From Pseudonocardia sp. KRD291 (GTDB lineage Bacteria; Actinomycetota; Actinomycetes; Mycobacteriales; Pseudonocardiaceae), in NCBI RefSeq assembly GCF_019263595.1, contig NZ_JADQDD010000024.1:1-35004 (forward strand): a stretch of 35,004 nucleotides of DNA. The letters run 5' to 3'. Under the pieces are notes generated by a model that was given only the letters and a program-made list of their open reading frames with translations, ran no database searches and was not told the origin of the DNA. Positions 14,334 through 22,394 of the stretch are shown piece by piece; position 1 is the first letter of the stretch, and every line of letters begins with the position of its first letter. The translations under genes and the position numbers were made by a program.

Positions 14334-14354
14334 GTTGTCGAGCGAGGGCGGGGT

Positions 14355-14825
14355 ATGGACTCCAACGATCTTCTGACCATCGGCGAGGTGGTCGATCGCA
14401 GCGGCTTCCCGCACTCGGCGCTGCGCTACTACGAGCGCGAGGGACTGATCTCGGCGACCCGCACCTCCGGGGGGCAGCGCCGCTACCGGCGAAGCCAGCT
14501 GCGTCGGCTCGCGTTCGTCCGCGCGGCGCGTTCGATCGGGATCGGTCTCGACGAGGTGCGGACCGCGTTGCAGGGACTGCCCGACGAACGCACCCCGACC
14601 AAGGCCGACTGGGGCCGGCTGTCGAAGACCTGGCGGGCCCGGCTCGACGAGCAGGTCGAGGCGCTGGTGGCCCTGCGCGACGGGCTCGACGGCTGCATCG
14701 GCTGCGGCTGCCTGTCCATGACGAAGTGCCGCCTGATCAACCCGGGCGACGTGGTCGCCGCGGAGGGGGACGGGGCGCGCGCACTGCCCGCCGCCCTGCG
14801 CCGTCCCCCGGTGCACGGCCGCTGA
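14355..14825 (+). CDS. soxR: SoxR, [2Fe-2S] MerR-family redox sensor
   Basis: This 156-aa protein has a MerR winged helix (LTIGEVVDRSGFPHSALRYYEREGL, about 7-31), a dimerisation helix, and the SoxR cysteine cluster C114-x2-C117-x-C119-x5-C125 (CIGCGCLSMTKC). That spacing is the same as in E. coli SoxR and binds a [2Fe-2S] cluster. In actinobacteria SoxR senses redox-active metabolites rather than superoxide and controls small regulons; this is family knowledge. It is divergent from the transglycosylase. The next gene downstream has its own leaderless promoter and is not obviously a target. Confidence 0.95.
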   Translation: MDSNDLLTIGEVVDRSGFPHSALRYYEREGLISATRTSGGQRRYRRSQLRRLAFVRAARSIGIGLDEVRTALQGLPDERTPTKADWGRLSKTWRARLDEQVEALVALRDGLDGCIGCGCLSMTKCRLINPGDVVAAEGDGARALPAALRRPPVHGR

Positions 14826-14938
14826 CCCGTCCGGTTCCGCGCCACGGCCGCCGACCCGCCCCGGCGCCGCGGGCGAACTCCCGGTGACATCGGTCCGGAC
14901 GCCGACCGCGGCACCCGGCGCCCGCCTAGGCTGGCGCC

Positions 14939-15688
14939 GTGACCGACGTCGAGCAGGACCGCTGGCTGCAGTTCGACGGGCTCTCCAACGCCCGTGACAT
15001 CGGAGGGTTGCCGCTCGAGGGCGGCGGCCACGTCCGGCCGGGGGTGCTGCTGCGCACCGAGGCCCTGGAGTACCTCAGCCCCGGCGACGTGCGCCGGCTG
15101 CTCGACGTCTACGGCGTCGTGCAGGTGCTGGATCTGCGCACCGACGACGAGCGGGTCCGCTACGGCCGCGGTGAGCTGTTCACCGCGGGCGTCGAGACGC
15201 ACCTGCTCAGCTTCATCCCGGAGGAGGGCCGGGCCCTGCCGGAGGTGGACGAGGACCTGGACCCGATGGTCCGCAACTACCTGGCCTACCTCGACGACCG
15301 GGGGCCGAACGTCGTGGAGGGCGTCCGCCGGGTCGCCGGGCTCACCGACGGCGCGACGATCGTGCACTGCGCCGCGGGCAAGGACCGCACCGGCGTGCTG
15401 GTCGCACTCGTCGAGTCCGTGGCCGGGGTCCCGCGCTCCGACGTCGTCGCCGACTACGCGCTGTCCGCGGTCCGGATCGAGGAGATGTTCCGCCGCTGGA
15501 CCAGATCCTCCGGCGAGGCGATGCCCGAGGACGACGAGATCGACCGGCACCGCCCGCGTGCCGAGGTGATGCGCCGGTTCCTCGACCTGCTCGACGAGCG
15601 CCACGGCGGACCGGTGGCCTGGTTGCAGGCCCACGGCCTCACCGACGACGAGCGCGACCGGCTCCGGGACCGCCTGCGCGGGGAGTGA
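14939..15688 (+). CDS. Tyrosine/dual-specificity phosphatase, MPtpB-like
   Basis: This 249-aa protein has the N-terminal NARDIGGLPLEGG signature of the PtpB-like family and the P-loop HCAAGKDRTGV (about 143-153) with Cys144 and Arg150. The length and the NARDxGG motif match Mycobacterium PtpB and related actinobacterial phosphatases, which act on phosphotyrosine and sometimes phosphoinositides. No signal peptide is present. The GTG at 14939 has no Shine-Dalgarno; TAGGCT at 14927-14932 lies 6 nt upstream, a model leaderless start. Its physiological substrate is unknown. Confidence 0.93.
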   Translation: MTDVEQDRWLQFDGLSNARDIGGLPLEGGGHVRPGVLLRTEALEYLSPGDVRRLLDVYGVVQVLDLRTDDERVRYGRGELFTAGVETHLLSFIPEEGRALPEVDEDLDPMVRNYLAYLDDRGPNVVEGVRRVAGLTDGATIVHCAAGKDRTGVLVALVESVAGVPRSDVVADYALSAVRIEEMFRRWTRSSGEAMPEDDEIDRHRPRAEVMRRFLDLLDERHGGPVAWLQAHGLTDDERDRLRDRLRGE

Positions 15689-15715
15689 GCGCCGCGCAGG
15701 CCCGGGGCGGGACCC

Positions 15716-16108
15716 CTACGGGAGCTCCTCGATGAACACCGCGGAGTCGAGCTTGCGCAGGGCGCCGGGATCCCCGGTGACGGCGGGCCACCCGCGCCGG
15801 CGGGCCGTGCTCACGACCTGGCCGGTGACGATGTCGTCCTGCCCGGACGCGGCCATCAGCAGCCCGGCCTCCTGAGCCGTGGTCGGGTCCAGCTCGTGGA
15901 TCACGGTGTTCGGCAGCCCGAGCAGGACCTGCAGGGCCGCGTGGTGCTCGGGCTCGAGAACGGACCAGGCGCGCCCGAGCGCGGCGCTGGGGATGGCGAG
16001 CACGATGTTCTGCTCGACAGCGGCCCAGACGAGGGCACGCACGTAGACCGGGCGACCGGTGGCGAACGCCGCCAACGCTGAGGAGTCGAGTACCCGTCCG
16101 CCGATCAT
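15716..16108 (-). CDS. PIN-domain ribonuclease, VapC-like toxin
   Basis: This 130-aa protein has the PIN start VLDSSAL with Asp8, a second acidic cluster GQDDIVT (Asp91/92) and TGDPGAL (Asp113). PIN toxins use these acids to bind Mg/Mn and cut RNA. The conserved second acid, usually a Glu in helix 3, falls at SAALGRAW, where I see no acidic residue, so activity may be altered. It starts 7 nt after the RHH antitoxin stop, the usual antitoxin-toxin order. It is convergent with the phosphatase gene. Confidence 0.85.
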   Translation of the reverse strand: MIGGRVLDSSALAAFATGRPVYVRALVWAAVEQNIVLAIPSAALGRAWSVLEPEHHAALQVLLGLPNTVIHELDPTTAQEAGLLMAASGQDDIVTGQVVSTARRRGWPAVTGDPGALRKLDSAVFIEELP

Positions 16109-16115
16109 CGCCGGG

Positions 16116-16358
16116 TCAGCCGACGGCCACGGGCGAGACCGAACACAGCGACCGCCTGGCCGCGTCCAGCTCGTCCGATGGCGGCGGGCCCCCGTAGAGG
16201 TGCGCCAGCGTGGCCAGTGAACGGTCCCGGTCCTGCCGGGACTGGACCGCCTCGGCGACGTAAGCGGACAGGCTCGCCGCCGACCCGCGTGAGACCGCGT
16301 CCCGTGCCTCGGCCACCAGGTCGGCCGGCAGGGTGACCGTCACCCGTTCACTGCGCAT
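16116..16358 (-). CDS. Ribbon-helix-helix antitoxin, VapB/ParD-like
   Basis: This 80-aa protein opens with an RHH fold: RVTVTLPADLVAEARDAVSRG as strand and helix 1, then SLSAYVAEAVQSR as helix 2. The C-terminal half would wrap the toxin. It precedes the PIN gene by 7 nt. The ATG at 16358 is preceded by TAGCAT (16365-16370, minus strand) at 6 nt, so it is probably leaderless. Autorepression is typical for the family, and repeated GCGCATACC sites overlap the start. Confidence 0.82.
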   Translation of the reverse strand: MRSERVTVTLPADLVAEARDAVSRGSAASLSAYVAEAVQSRQDRDRSLATLAHLYGGPPPSDELDAARRSLCSVSPVAVG

Positions 16359-16383
16359 ACCCAAATGCTACCGCGCGCATACC
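16353..16383. promoter_or_regulatory. Direct repeats at the antitoxin promoter
   Basis: GCGCATACC occurs at 16353-16361 and again at 16375-16383, 22 bp apart (two helical turns). The copies flank the presumed -10 hexamer at 16365-16370. This is a plausible autoregulatory operator for the RHH protein. Confidence 0.45.
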
Positions 16384-16420
16384 GGGTCCGCTCGGGACAC
16401 GAGACATCCGTTCGGGTCCG

Positions 16421-16446
16421 ATGCATGTTACCGGCCGGTATGCAAG
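16421..16446. promoter_or_regulatory. Palindromic operator upstream of acyl-CoA dehydrogenase operon
   Basis: A perfect 12-bp palindrome TACCGGCCGGTA (16429-16440) is flanked by TGCA on both sides. It lies about 80 nt before the first acyl-CoA dehydrogenase start. Form and position suggest a TetR-type repressor site, but no TetR gene is in the window. Confidence 0.5.
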
Positions 16447-16522
16447 GCTGGGTGCATCCCCCGGGCCCGGCTCACCTGTCCGCCGGCGGCCCGGCGACGT
16501 TGGCGCGAGGGAGCCCGTAGAG

Positions 16523-17692
16523 ATGGACCTGACCTTTACCGCGGCCGAGGAGGAGTTCCGCAGCGAGCTCCGTTCCTGGCTGTCGGCGAACATCCCCGAC
16601 GAGTGGAACCGCCCGGGCTTCTGGGAGTCCCTCGACGACGACGAGAGCTTCCGGTTGCGCCGGGACTGGGAGCGCGACAAGGCGCTCGCCGGGTTCGCCG
16701 GAATCCAGTGGCCGACCGAGTTCGGCGGCCGCGGCGGCACACCCGGCATGAAGGCGATCTACGACGAGGAGACCGTCCGGGCCCAGGCCCCGCGCACGGT
16801 CAACCCGCTCGGCCTGACCTTCCTCGCCCCGACCGTGATGGCCATCGGCACGGACGCGCAGCGCAAGGAGATCATCGGCCCGATGCTGCGCAACGAGGTG
16901 ATCTGGTGCCAGGGCTTCTCCGAGCCCGGCGCCGGCTCCGACCTCGCCGCGCTGACCACCAAGGGTGTCCGCGACGGCGACGACTTCGTCGTCAACGGCC
17001 AGAAGGTGTGGACGACCAACGCCGTGCACGGCGACAAGATCTTCACCATGGTCCGCACCGAGGCCGGCAGCGAGAAGCACCGCGGCATCTCGATGCTGCT
17101 GATCGACATGGACCAGCCCGGGGTGGACGCCCGTCCGCTCAAGCAGATGAGCGGCGCGAGCGAGTTCGGCGAGGTCTTCTTCTCCGACGCCCGCGTCCCG
17201 GCCGCCGACTGTCTCGGCGAGATCGGTGACGGCTGGCGGACGGCGATGCTGCTGCTCTCGTTCGAGCGCGGCGCGTCCGGCATCTCGCAGTACACCGAGT
17301 TCCGCCGCCAGTACGACGAGATCGCCGAGGTGGCACGCAAGCTGGGCCGCGACACCGACCCGGTGGTCCGGAACAAGCTGGCCCGGGTGCTCACCGAGCT
17401 GGAGTGCCTGAGGCTGCACTCGATGCACGTGCTCACCCAGACCGAGCAGGGCAAGGACCTGGGCTTCGAGGCGTCGATGACGAAGCTGCAGTGGTCCGAG
17501 GCGTTCCAGGACCTCTGGGAGGTCTACGACGACATCCTGGGCGAGGACGCCACCTTGGACACGCTCGGCGATCTGGACCTGCGCCCGCTGCACGCGCAGG
17601 CCATGTGGTCCCGCTCGGTCACCATCTGGGGCGGCTCGTCCCAGGTCCAGCGCAACATCACCGCCGAGCGCGTGCTCGGCCTGCCGCGGTAG
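16523..17692 (+). CDS. Acyl-CoA dehydrogenase, large subunit of a pair
   Basis: This 389-aa protein has the acyl-CoA dehydrogenase fold. The N-terminal helical domain includes GIQWPTEFGGRGG. The middle domain has QGFSEPGAGSDLAALTTKG, which carries FAD and substrate contacts, and VNGQKVWTTNA. The C-terminal domain ends in WGGSSQVQRNITAERVLGLPR. It oxidises an acyl-CoA at the alpha-beta bond and passes electrons to ETF. The next gene, 15 nt on, is a second, shorter dehydrogenase, so the two probably assemble together. ATG 16523 is preceded by AGGGAG. The substrate is unknown; steroid side chain or branched acyl-CoA is possible. Confidence 0.93.
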   Translation: MDLTFTAAEEEFRSELRSWLSANIPDEWNRPGFWESLDDDESFRLRRDWERDKALAGFAGIQWPTEFGGRGGTPGMKAIYDEETVRAQAPRTVNPLGLTFLAPTVMAIGTDAQRKEIIGPMLRNEVIWCQGFSEPGAGSDLAALTTKGVRDGDDFVVNGQKVWTTNAVHGDKIFTMVRTEAGSEKHRGISMLLIDMDQPGVDARPLKQMSGASEFGEVFFSDARVPAADCLGEIGDGWRTAMLLLSFERGASGISQYTEFRRQYDEIAEVARKLGRDTDPVVRNKLARVLTELECLRLHSMHVLTQTEQGKDLGFEASMTKLQWSEAFQDLWEVYDDILGEDATLDTLGDLDLRPLHAQAMWSRSVTIWGGSSQVQRNITAERVLGLPR

Positions 17693-17707
17693 GGAGGGGC
17701 TAGGAGA

Positions 17708-18721
17708 ATGTTCTTCGCACTCACCGACGACCAGCGGGAGTTCGACGCCGCGGTCCGCGGGTACCTCGCCGAGCGCTTCGACCTCGAGGCCGTGCGCGGC
17801 GTCGTGGAGGACGCCGACGGCAACGGGCACCCGGACTCGTTGTGGAAGGCCGCCGCCGAGCAGGGCTGGCTGGCCGTGCTCGTCCCGGAGGAGCACGAGG
17901 GCCTGGGCCTCGGCCTGGTGGAGGCGCAGGTGATCGCCCGCGCGCTGGGCGCCGGCGCCGCACCCGGCCCGTGGCGGGGCACCGTCCTGGCCGCCGAGGC
18001 GATCCGCCTCGCCGGCTCGGACGAGCAGAAGGCGCGGTGGCTGCCGAAGCTCTCCGCAGGCGAGGCCGTCGGCGCGTTCTCGCTGCGCGGCACCGCGCCC
18101 GGGGCCCTGCCGGCCGTCGAGTACGGCAACGTCGCCGACGTCGTCGTGGTCCGCACCGCGGACGGCCTCGGCCTGTCGACGTCGTTCACCGCGACCCCGG
18201 TCGGCTCGTTCGACGGCACCAGCCGGGTCGCGACGCTGCAGGTCGACGACGTGGAGCCGCTGCCCGGGAGTACCGCCGAGGTGCTGCGCCAGCTCACCGA
18301 CCGGGCCACCGTGCTCGTCGCGGCCGACCTGGTCGGGATCGCCCGCGAGGCCGTCTCGCGGACCGTGGCCTACGACCGGGAGCGCCAGCAGTTCGGCGTG
18401 CCGGTCGGCTCGTTCCAGGCGATCAAGCACGCGATGGCCGACCTGCACGTCGGGGTCACGATGGCCGAGCACGCGGCGCTCTACGCCGCGTACGCGGTCG
18501 ACGCCGGCACCGACGACGCCGACCTCGCGGTCGCCGTGGCCAAGGCCAAGTGCAGCGAGGTGGCCCTGCAGGCGACCGCCGCGATGATCCAGTACCACGG
18601 CGGCATCGGCTACACCTGGGAGCACGAGGCGCACTTCTTCTACAAGCGCGCCAAGCGCCTCGCCGGCCAGTTCGGCGACGTGGACGCCCAGCGCGAACGG
18701 ATCGCCGCCCTCACGATCTGA
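17708..18721 (+). CDS. Acyl-CoA dehydrogenase, short subunit
   Basis: This 337-aa protein is about 50 residues shorter than a normal acyl-CoA dehydrogenase. The middle beta domain is reduced (the usual SEPxxGSD block is replaced by FSLRGTAPGALPAVEYG). The C-terminal domain is intact, with YDRERQQFGVPVGSFQAIKH and HGGIGYTWEHEAHFFYKRAK. This short-plus-full pairing matches the alpha2beta2 FadE28-FadE29/ChsE1-ChsE2-type enzymes of mycobacterial steroid degradation. AGGAGA lies directly upstream of the ATG. A long hairpin follows the stop, so the operon is two genes. Confidence 0.92.
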   Translation: MFFALTDDQREFDAAVRGYLAERFDLEAVRGVVEDADGNGHPDSLWKAAAEQGWLAVLVPEEHEGLGLGLVEAQVIARALGAGAAPGPWRGTVLAAEAIRLAGSDEQKARWLPKLSAGEAVGAFSLRGTAPGALPAVEYGNVADVVVVRTADGLGLSTSFTATPVGSFDGTSRVATLQVDDVEPLPGSTAEVLRQLTDRATVLVAADLVGIAREAVSRTVAYDRERQQFGVPVGSFQAIKHAMADLHVGVTMAEHAALYAAYAVDAGTDDADLAVAVAKAKCSEVALQATAAMIQYHGGIGYTWEHEAHFFYKRAKRLAGQFGDVDAQRERIAALTI

Positions 18722-18735
18722 GGACCCGCGGGCCC

Positions 18736-18793
18736 GCACCCCGTCCGTCCAGCCGCACCCCGTGCAGCAGGTGCGGATGGCCGGACGGGGTGC
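18736..18793 (+). terminator. Two-tier hairpin after the dehydrogenase operon
   Basis: GCACCCCGTCCG (18736-18747) pairs with 18782-18793. Inside it CCGCACC (18753-18759) pairs with GGTGCGG (18770-18776). The rest of 18722-18942 holds no gene that I can support. Confidence 0.75.
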
Positions 18794-18942
18794 GGATCCG
18801 GGCGGAGGTCCACCCGGCGGACCGACGGGGAGCCGGTACCCGGTCCTGAGCGGACGAAACGCATTGTTCCCGCAGGTCGTGAGCTGATCTTGCCGGGTGC
18901 ACTGTGGATGCGGGACTGCCCGCGACGTGCGACGGTGAGCCG

Positions 18943-19449
18943 ATGCCAGCCACACCCGTCAACTCCACCGCCGCCGCTCTGCTCGGTCTGCTGCACGGAG
19001 GCCCGATGACCGGTGGGCAGCTCGTGTCGGCGGCGGGGGAGCGGTTCGGACTGTTCTTCTCGGTCACCCGCAGCCAGGTCTACCGGGAGCTGCCGGTGCT
19101 GACCGAGGAGGGCCTGCTGCGTCTGGGCAAGCAGGGCCCGCGCGCGTCGCAGGCATACGTGATCACCGCTGCCGGCAAGCGCGCGTTCAAGGGCTGGCTC
19201 TCCGAGGGCGGGGACGCCGAGGCGGTGCGCAGCCCGCTGGTCCTGCGCCTGCTCCACGCCGGGTCGCTGACGGTCAAGCAGCGCTCGGAGCTGCTGCGCA
19301 GCTCGCGCGAGGCCTACACCGAGCGGCTCGCCCAGGCCCGGGCCGCGGCGAAGCAGACCGAGGACCCCTACGGCCGTCCGGTCGCGGACTTCGCCGTGGC
19401 GCACACCCGCGCCATGATCAAGCTGATCGACGCGGTGCCGGCGGAGTGA
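18943..19449 (+). CDS. PadR-family transcriptional regulator
   Basis: This 168-aa protein has the PadR winged helix at the N-terminus: STAAALLGLLHGGPMTGGQLV, then FFSVTRSQVYRELPVLTEEGLL with the conserved SxVYREL recognition helix. A C-terminal helical dimerisation region follows. PadR proteins usually repress a nearby gene and respond to small molecules; the ligand here is unknown. The ATG at 18943 fits the domain start best. The frame is open from GTG 18904, but those 13 residues are not domain-like. It follows the dehydrogenase operon and precedes prfB, which has its own promoter. Confidence 0.88.
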   Translation: MPATPVNSTAAALLGLLHGGPMTGGQLVSAAGERFGLFFSVTRSQVYRELPVLTEEGLLRLGKQGPRASQAYVITAAGKRAFKGWLSEGGDAEAVRSPLVLRLLHAGSLTVKQRSELLRSSREAYTERLAQARAAAKQTEDPYGRPVADFAVAHTRAMIKLIDAVPAE

Positions 19450-19510
19450 CGCGAGCTCCGCGTCGGGGTTTCCGCATCCGGTCGGGAGCGCCCGCGTAGG
19501 CTGAAACGCT

Positions 19511-20614
19511 GTGAACCCCGACGTCCAGGCCGATATCAAGGATCTCGACGGCACGCTGTCCAGCATCGAGGCCGTCGCCGACGTGCCCGCGCTGCGCCAG
19601 GAGATCGACGAGCTCTCCGAGCAGGCCGGGCGCCCCGATCTCTGGGACGACGTCGAGGCGGCACAGAAGATCACCAGCCGGCTCGCGCACGCCCAGGGAG
19701 ACCTGCGCAGGCTCGACGACCTGCGCGGACGCCTCGACGACCTCCCGGTGCTCTACGAGCTGGCCGAGGAGGAGGACGACGGCTCCGCCACCTCCGACGC
19801 CGATGCCGAGCGTGCCCGGCTGCGCCGCGAGATCGCCTCGTTGGAGGTCCGCACGCTGCTGTCCGGCGAGTACGACCAGCGCGAGGCGCTGGTGACGATC
19901 CGCGCCGAGGCGGGGGGCGTGGACGCCGCCGACTTCGCCGAGATGCTGCTGCGGATGTACCTGCGCTGGGCCGAACGCCACAACTACGGCACCGACGTCT
20001 ACGACACGTCCTACGCCGAGGAGGCCGGCATCAAGTCGGCCACGTTCGCGGTGCACGCCCCGTACGCCTACGGGACGCTCTCGGTCGAGCAGGGCACGCA
20101 CCGGCTCGTCCGGATCTCGCCGTTCGACAACCAGGGCCGCCGCCAGACCTCGTTCGCCGGGGTCGAGGTGGCGCCGGTGGTCGAGACGACCGACCACGTC
20201 GAGATCGACGAGAAGGAGCTGCGCGTCGACGTCTACCGGTCGTCGGGGCCCGGCGGGCAGGGCGTCAACACGACCGACTCCGCGGTGCGCCTGACCCACA
20301 TCCCCACCGGGATCGTCGTGTCGTGCCAGAACGAGCGCTCGCAGCTGCAGAACAAGGCCAGCGCGATGATGGTGCTGCAGGCCAAGCTCCTCGCCCGCAA
20401 GAAGCAGGAGGAGCAGGCGCTGATGGACTCGCTCAAGGACGGCGGCTCGTCCTGGGGCAACCAGATGCGCAACTACGTGCTGCACCCCTACCAGCAGGTC
20501 AAGGACCTGCGCACCGGGCTGGAGCAGAACAACCCGACCCAGGTGCTCGACGGCGAGATCGACGACTTCGTCGAGGCCGGTATCCGCTGGCGCATGCAGG
20601 CCCCCGACGCGTGA
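19511..20614 (+). CDS. prfB: Peptide chain release factor 2
   Basis: This 367-aa RF2 has an N-terminal coiled domain, the anticodon-like region ([17 protein letters not shown], containing SPF) and the catalytic GGQ ([17 protein letters not shown]). It releases peptides at UGA and UAA. No in-frame UGA or programmed frameshift site is seen near codon 26, unlike E. coli, which is normal for actinobacteria. TAGGCT at 19497-19502 lies 8 nt before the GTG, with no Shine-Dalgarno. The gene ends with UGA, which RF2 itself decodes, and that UGA overlaps the GTG start of the next gene. Confidence 0.98.
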   Translation: MNPDVQADIKDLDGTLSSIEAVADVPALRQEIDELSEQAGRPDLWDDVEAAQKITSRLAHAQGDLRRLDDLRGRLDDLPVLYELAEEEDDGSATSDADAERARLRREIASLEVRTLLSGEYDQREALVTIRAEAGGVDAADFAEMLLRMYLRWAERHNYGTDVYDTSYAEEAGIKSATFAVHAPYAYGTLSVEQGTHRLVRISPFDNQGRRQTSFAGVEVAPVVETTDHVEIDEKELRVDVYRSSGPGGQGVNTTDSAVRLTHIPTGIVVSCQNERSQLQNKASAMMVLQAKLLARKKQEEQALMDSLKDGGSSWGNQMRNYVLHPYQQVKDLRTGLEQNNPTQVLDGEIDDFVEAGIRWRMQAPDA

Positions 20615-21369
20615 GCCAGATCCTCTCCGGCCGCGCCGGCGTCGTCGCGGGCCTGCTCTGCGCGGTCCTGGTGACGGGCGCCTGCGACGCGGCCCCGGCC
20701 CCGAACCCGCCGGCGTCGCCGTCCGGTGCTCCGGTGCCGGCCGGCCCGCCGGTGGCCGCCGAGAGCCCCGAGCAGGTCGTCGGGAACGCCGCCGTGGCCA
20801 CGACGCGGGCCGGCTCGGCGCGCACGGTGCTGCTCGCCGAGACCGCCGTCGGGACGGTGCGGGCCACCGGCCCGGTGCGGTTCGCGCCGTTCGCCGCCGA
20901 TCTCACGGCCACCGTCGGCACCCGCGAGGTCGCGCTGCGCGCCGTGGACGGGACGTCCTGGGCCCGGTTCGGAACGCGCTGGCAGCAGCTCTCCCCGGGC
21001 CTGCTCCCGGTCGGGGCGGTGTCCGGGGCGTTGCGCTCGGCGACCGGCCTGTCCGGGGTGAGCGAGGTCGGCCCGGAGCAGGTCGGTGACGTCGCCACGA
21101 CCCGCTACCGCGGCACCGTCGACCTCGCCGCCGTGCCCGCCCCGGAGCCGACCGCGAAGGCCGAGCTGGGCGAGCTCGCCGCGCTGGCCTCCCCGACCCC
21201 GGAGATCGACGTCTGGGTCGGCCCGGACGGGCGGATCGTGCAGCTGCGCACCGGCTCGGTCGCGACCCCCGGGACGCGCGCCGCCGACGCCCCGACCCCC
21301 GGAGCGATCACCGTGACCCTGTCCGACCTCGGCGTCCCGGTCGAGGTCACCCCACCCCCCACGGGCTGA
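20611..21369 (+). CDS. Lipoprotein, LppX/LprG-like fold probable
   Basis: This 252-aa protein has a short lipoprotein signal ([16 protein letters not shown], lipobox VTGAC, Cys25) and a Pro-rich spacer. The rest looks like a beta-rich domain: [43 protein letters not shown] and [16 protein letters not shown]. That pattern resembles LppX/LprAFG lipid carriers of the actinobacterial envelope; the match is by eye. Translation appears coupled to prfB through a GTGA overlap. It is not a known part of the prfB-ftsEX cluster and may be lineage-specific. Confidence 0.85.
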   Translation: MSQILSGRAGVVAGLLCAVLVTGACDAAPAPNPPASPSGAPVPAGPPVAAESPEQVVGNAAVATTRAGSARTVLLAETAVGTVRATGPVRFAPFAADLTATVGTREVALRAVDGTSWARFGTRWQQLSPGLLPVGAVSGALRSATGLSGVSEVGPEQVGDVATTRYRGTVDLAAVPAPEPTAKAELGELAALASPTPEIDVWVGPDGRIVQLRTGSVATPGTRAADAPTPGAITVTLSDLGVPVEVTPPPTG

Positions 21370-21384
21370 CCGCCGCCCCGCTCG

Positions 21385-21451
21385 GAACGCGCACGGAACC
21401 GGCTCCCGCGCGTGCCGTGACGCGCGCAGGAGCACCGACCCGTGCGCGTTC
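21385..21451. terminator. Bidirectional terminator
   Basis: GAACGCGCACGG (21385-21396) is the perfect complement of 21440-21451. A GCGCG-rich inner stem may form between them. It sits between the convergent lipoprotein and SDR genes. Confidence 0.65.
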
Positions 21452-21457
21452 GGGGCC

Positions 21458-22303
21458 TCAGGCCCGGGTTTCGGGGAAGTCCGTGTCCAGGGCGACCTTC
21501 TCCCACTGCGCCAGTTCCGACAGGCGGCCTTCCAGCGACTCCCGGATCCGGCGGACCGCGGCGGCGCCCATCGGCAGCCGCAACGGCGGGTCCGGGTGCT
21601 CGACGACGGCGACGATCGCCTCGGCCGCCCGCTGCGGGTCCCCGGGCTGGGCGCCGTGCTGGCCGGGCATCGACTCCCGCAGCCGTCCGGCCGGGGTGTC
21701 GCGGTAGGCCTCGATCGCCGGCGCGGCCTGCATGGACCGGCCCGCGAACTCGGTCCGGAACGGGCCGGGCTCGACGAGCGTCACCCGGATCCCGAACGGC
21801 GCCACCTCACCGGCCAGCGCGCTCGAGAGCCCCTCCAGGCCGAACTTCGACATCGCGTAGGCCGCGTGGCCGGGGTTGCCGATCACCCCTCCGACCGAGG
21901 ACATCTGCACGACGTGCCCGCGCCCGCGAGTCCGCATGTGTGGCAGGACCGCCCGGGTGACCGAGTGCACGCCGAGCAGGTTGACCGCGAGGAGCGACGC
22001 CACGTCGTCGGTGGAGAGCTCCTCGACGGCGCCGAGGTGACCGTGTCCGGCGTTGTTGACCAGGACGTCGACGCCGTCCGGTGCCCACGCCTCGGCGTCG
22101 CTCACGGCCTGCTCGACCTCGTCGTGGTCGGTGACGTCGAGCCGCAGCCGCAGCAGGCGGTCGTCCGGGCCGTCGAGGTCGGACGGCCTGCGGGCGGTGG
22201 CGACCACCCGGTCGCCGTGTGCCAGGGCGGTGGTGACGATGACCCGTCCGAACCCGGCGGACGCGCCGGTGACGAACCAGGTCCGGGGCTGCGCAGCACT
22301 CAT
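21458..22303 (-). CDS. Short-chain dehydrogenase/reductase
   Basis: This 281-aa classical SDR has the cofactor motif TGASAGFG near the N-terminus, LDVTD, NNAGHG, the catalytic Ser in MSSVGG, and YAMSK (Tyr and Lys), then PGPFRTEF. Arg residues after beta2 (ATARRPSDL) suggest NADP(H). The substrate cannot be assigned; the sequence style matches the broad 'oxidoreductase, SDR' group. It lies on the opposite strand inside an otherwise housekeeping block, which suggests an insertion. The ATG at 22303 has GGAG upstream. Confidence 0.93.
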   Translation of the reverse strand: MSAAQPRTWFVTGASAGFGRVIVTTALAHGDRVVATARRPSDLDGPDDRLLRLRLDVTDHDEVEQAVSDAEAWAPDGVDVLVNNAGHGHLGAVEELSTDDVASLLAVNLLGVHSVTRAVLPHMRTRGRGHVVQMSSVGGVIGNPGHAAYAMSKFGLEGLSSALAGEVAPFGIRVTLVEPGPFRTEFAGRSMQAAPAIEAYRDTPAGRLRESMPGQHGAQPGDPQRAAEAIVAVVEHPDPPLRLPMGAAAVRRIRESLEGRLSELAQWEKVALDTDFPETRA

Positions 22304-22394
22304 GGCTCCACACTGGCCCACGTCCGGTGGGGATGCGACGGCGCGGGCGCGTCGTGACCGGCTGTGAACCGGTGGCGGCGGTAGGTTGCCGAGC

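Larger units (their letters stand above)
13933..14354. other. 422-bp gene-free divergent control region
   Basis: No gene is supported here. The left part is the roughly 115-nt leader of the transglycosylase. It contains complementary segments 13967-13974 (ACGAGCGG) with 14023-14030, and 13949-13955 (GATCACG) with 14028-14034. The two pairings compete, and GATCACG recurs at 14073-14079. The right part leads to soxR and contains a relatively AT-rich patch at about 14125-14145 (GAGATATTGATCTTGAGG) and a SoxR-box-like palindrome. Confidence 0.5.

Noticed and set aside
16472..18955. An 827-aa minus-strand frame across both acyl-CoA dehydrogenase genes
   Set aside because: It is the complement of clear enzyme genes, with low-complexity composition and no ribosome binding site.
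19511..19640. A programmed +1 frameshift in prfB
   Set aside because: The frame is continuous from the start, with no internal TGA or slippery CTTTGA-like site.
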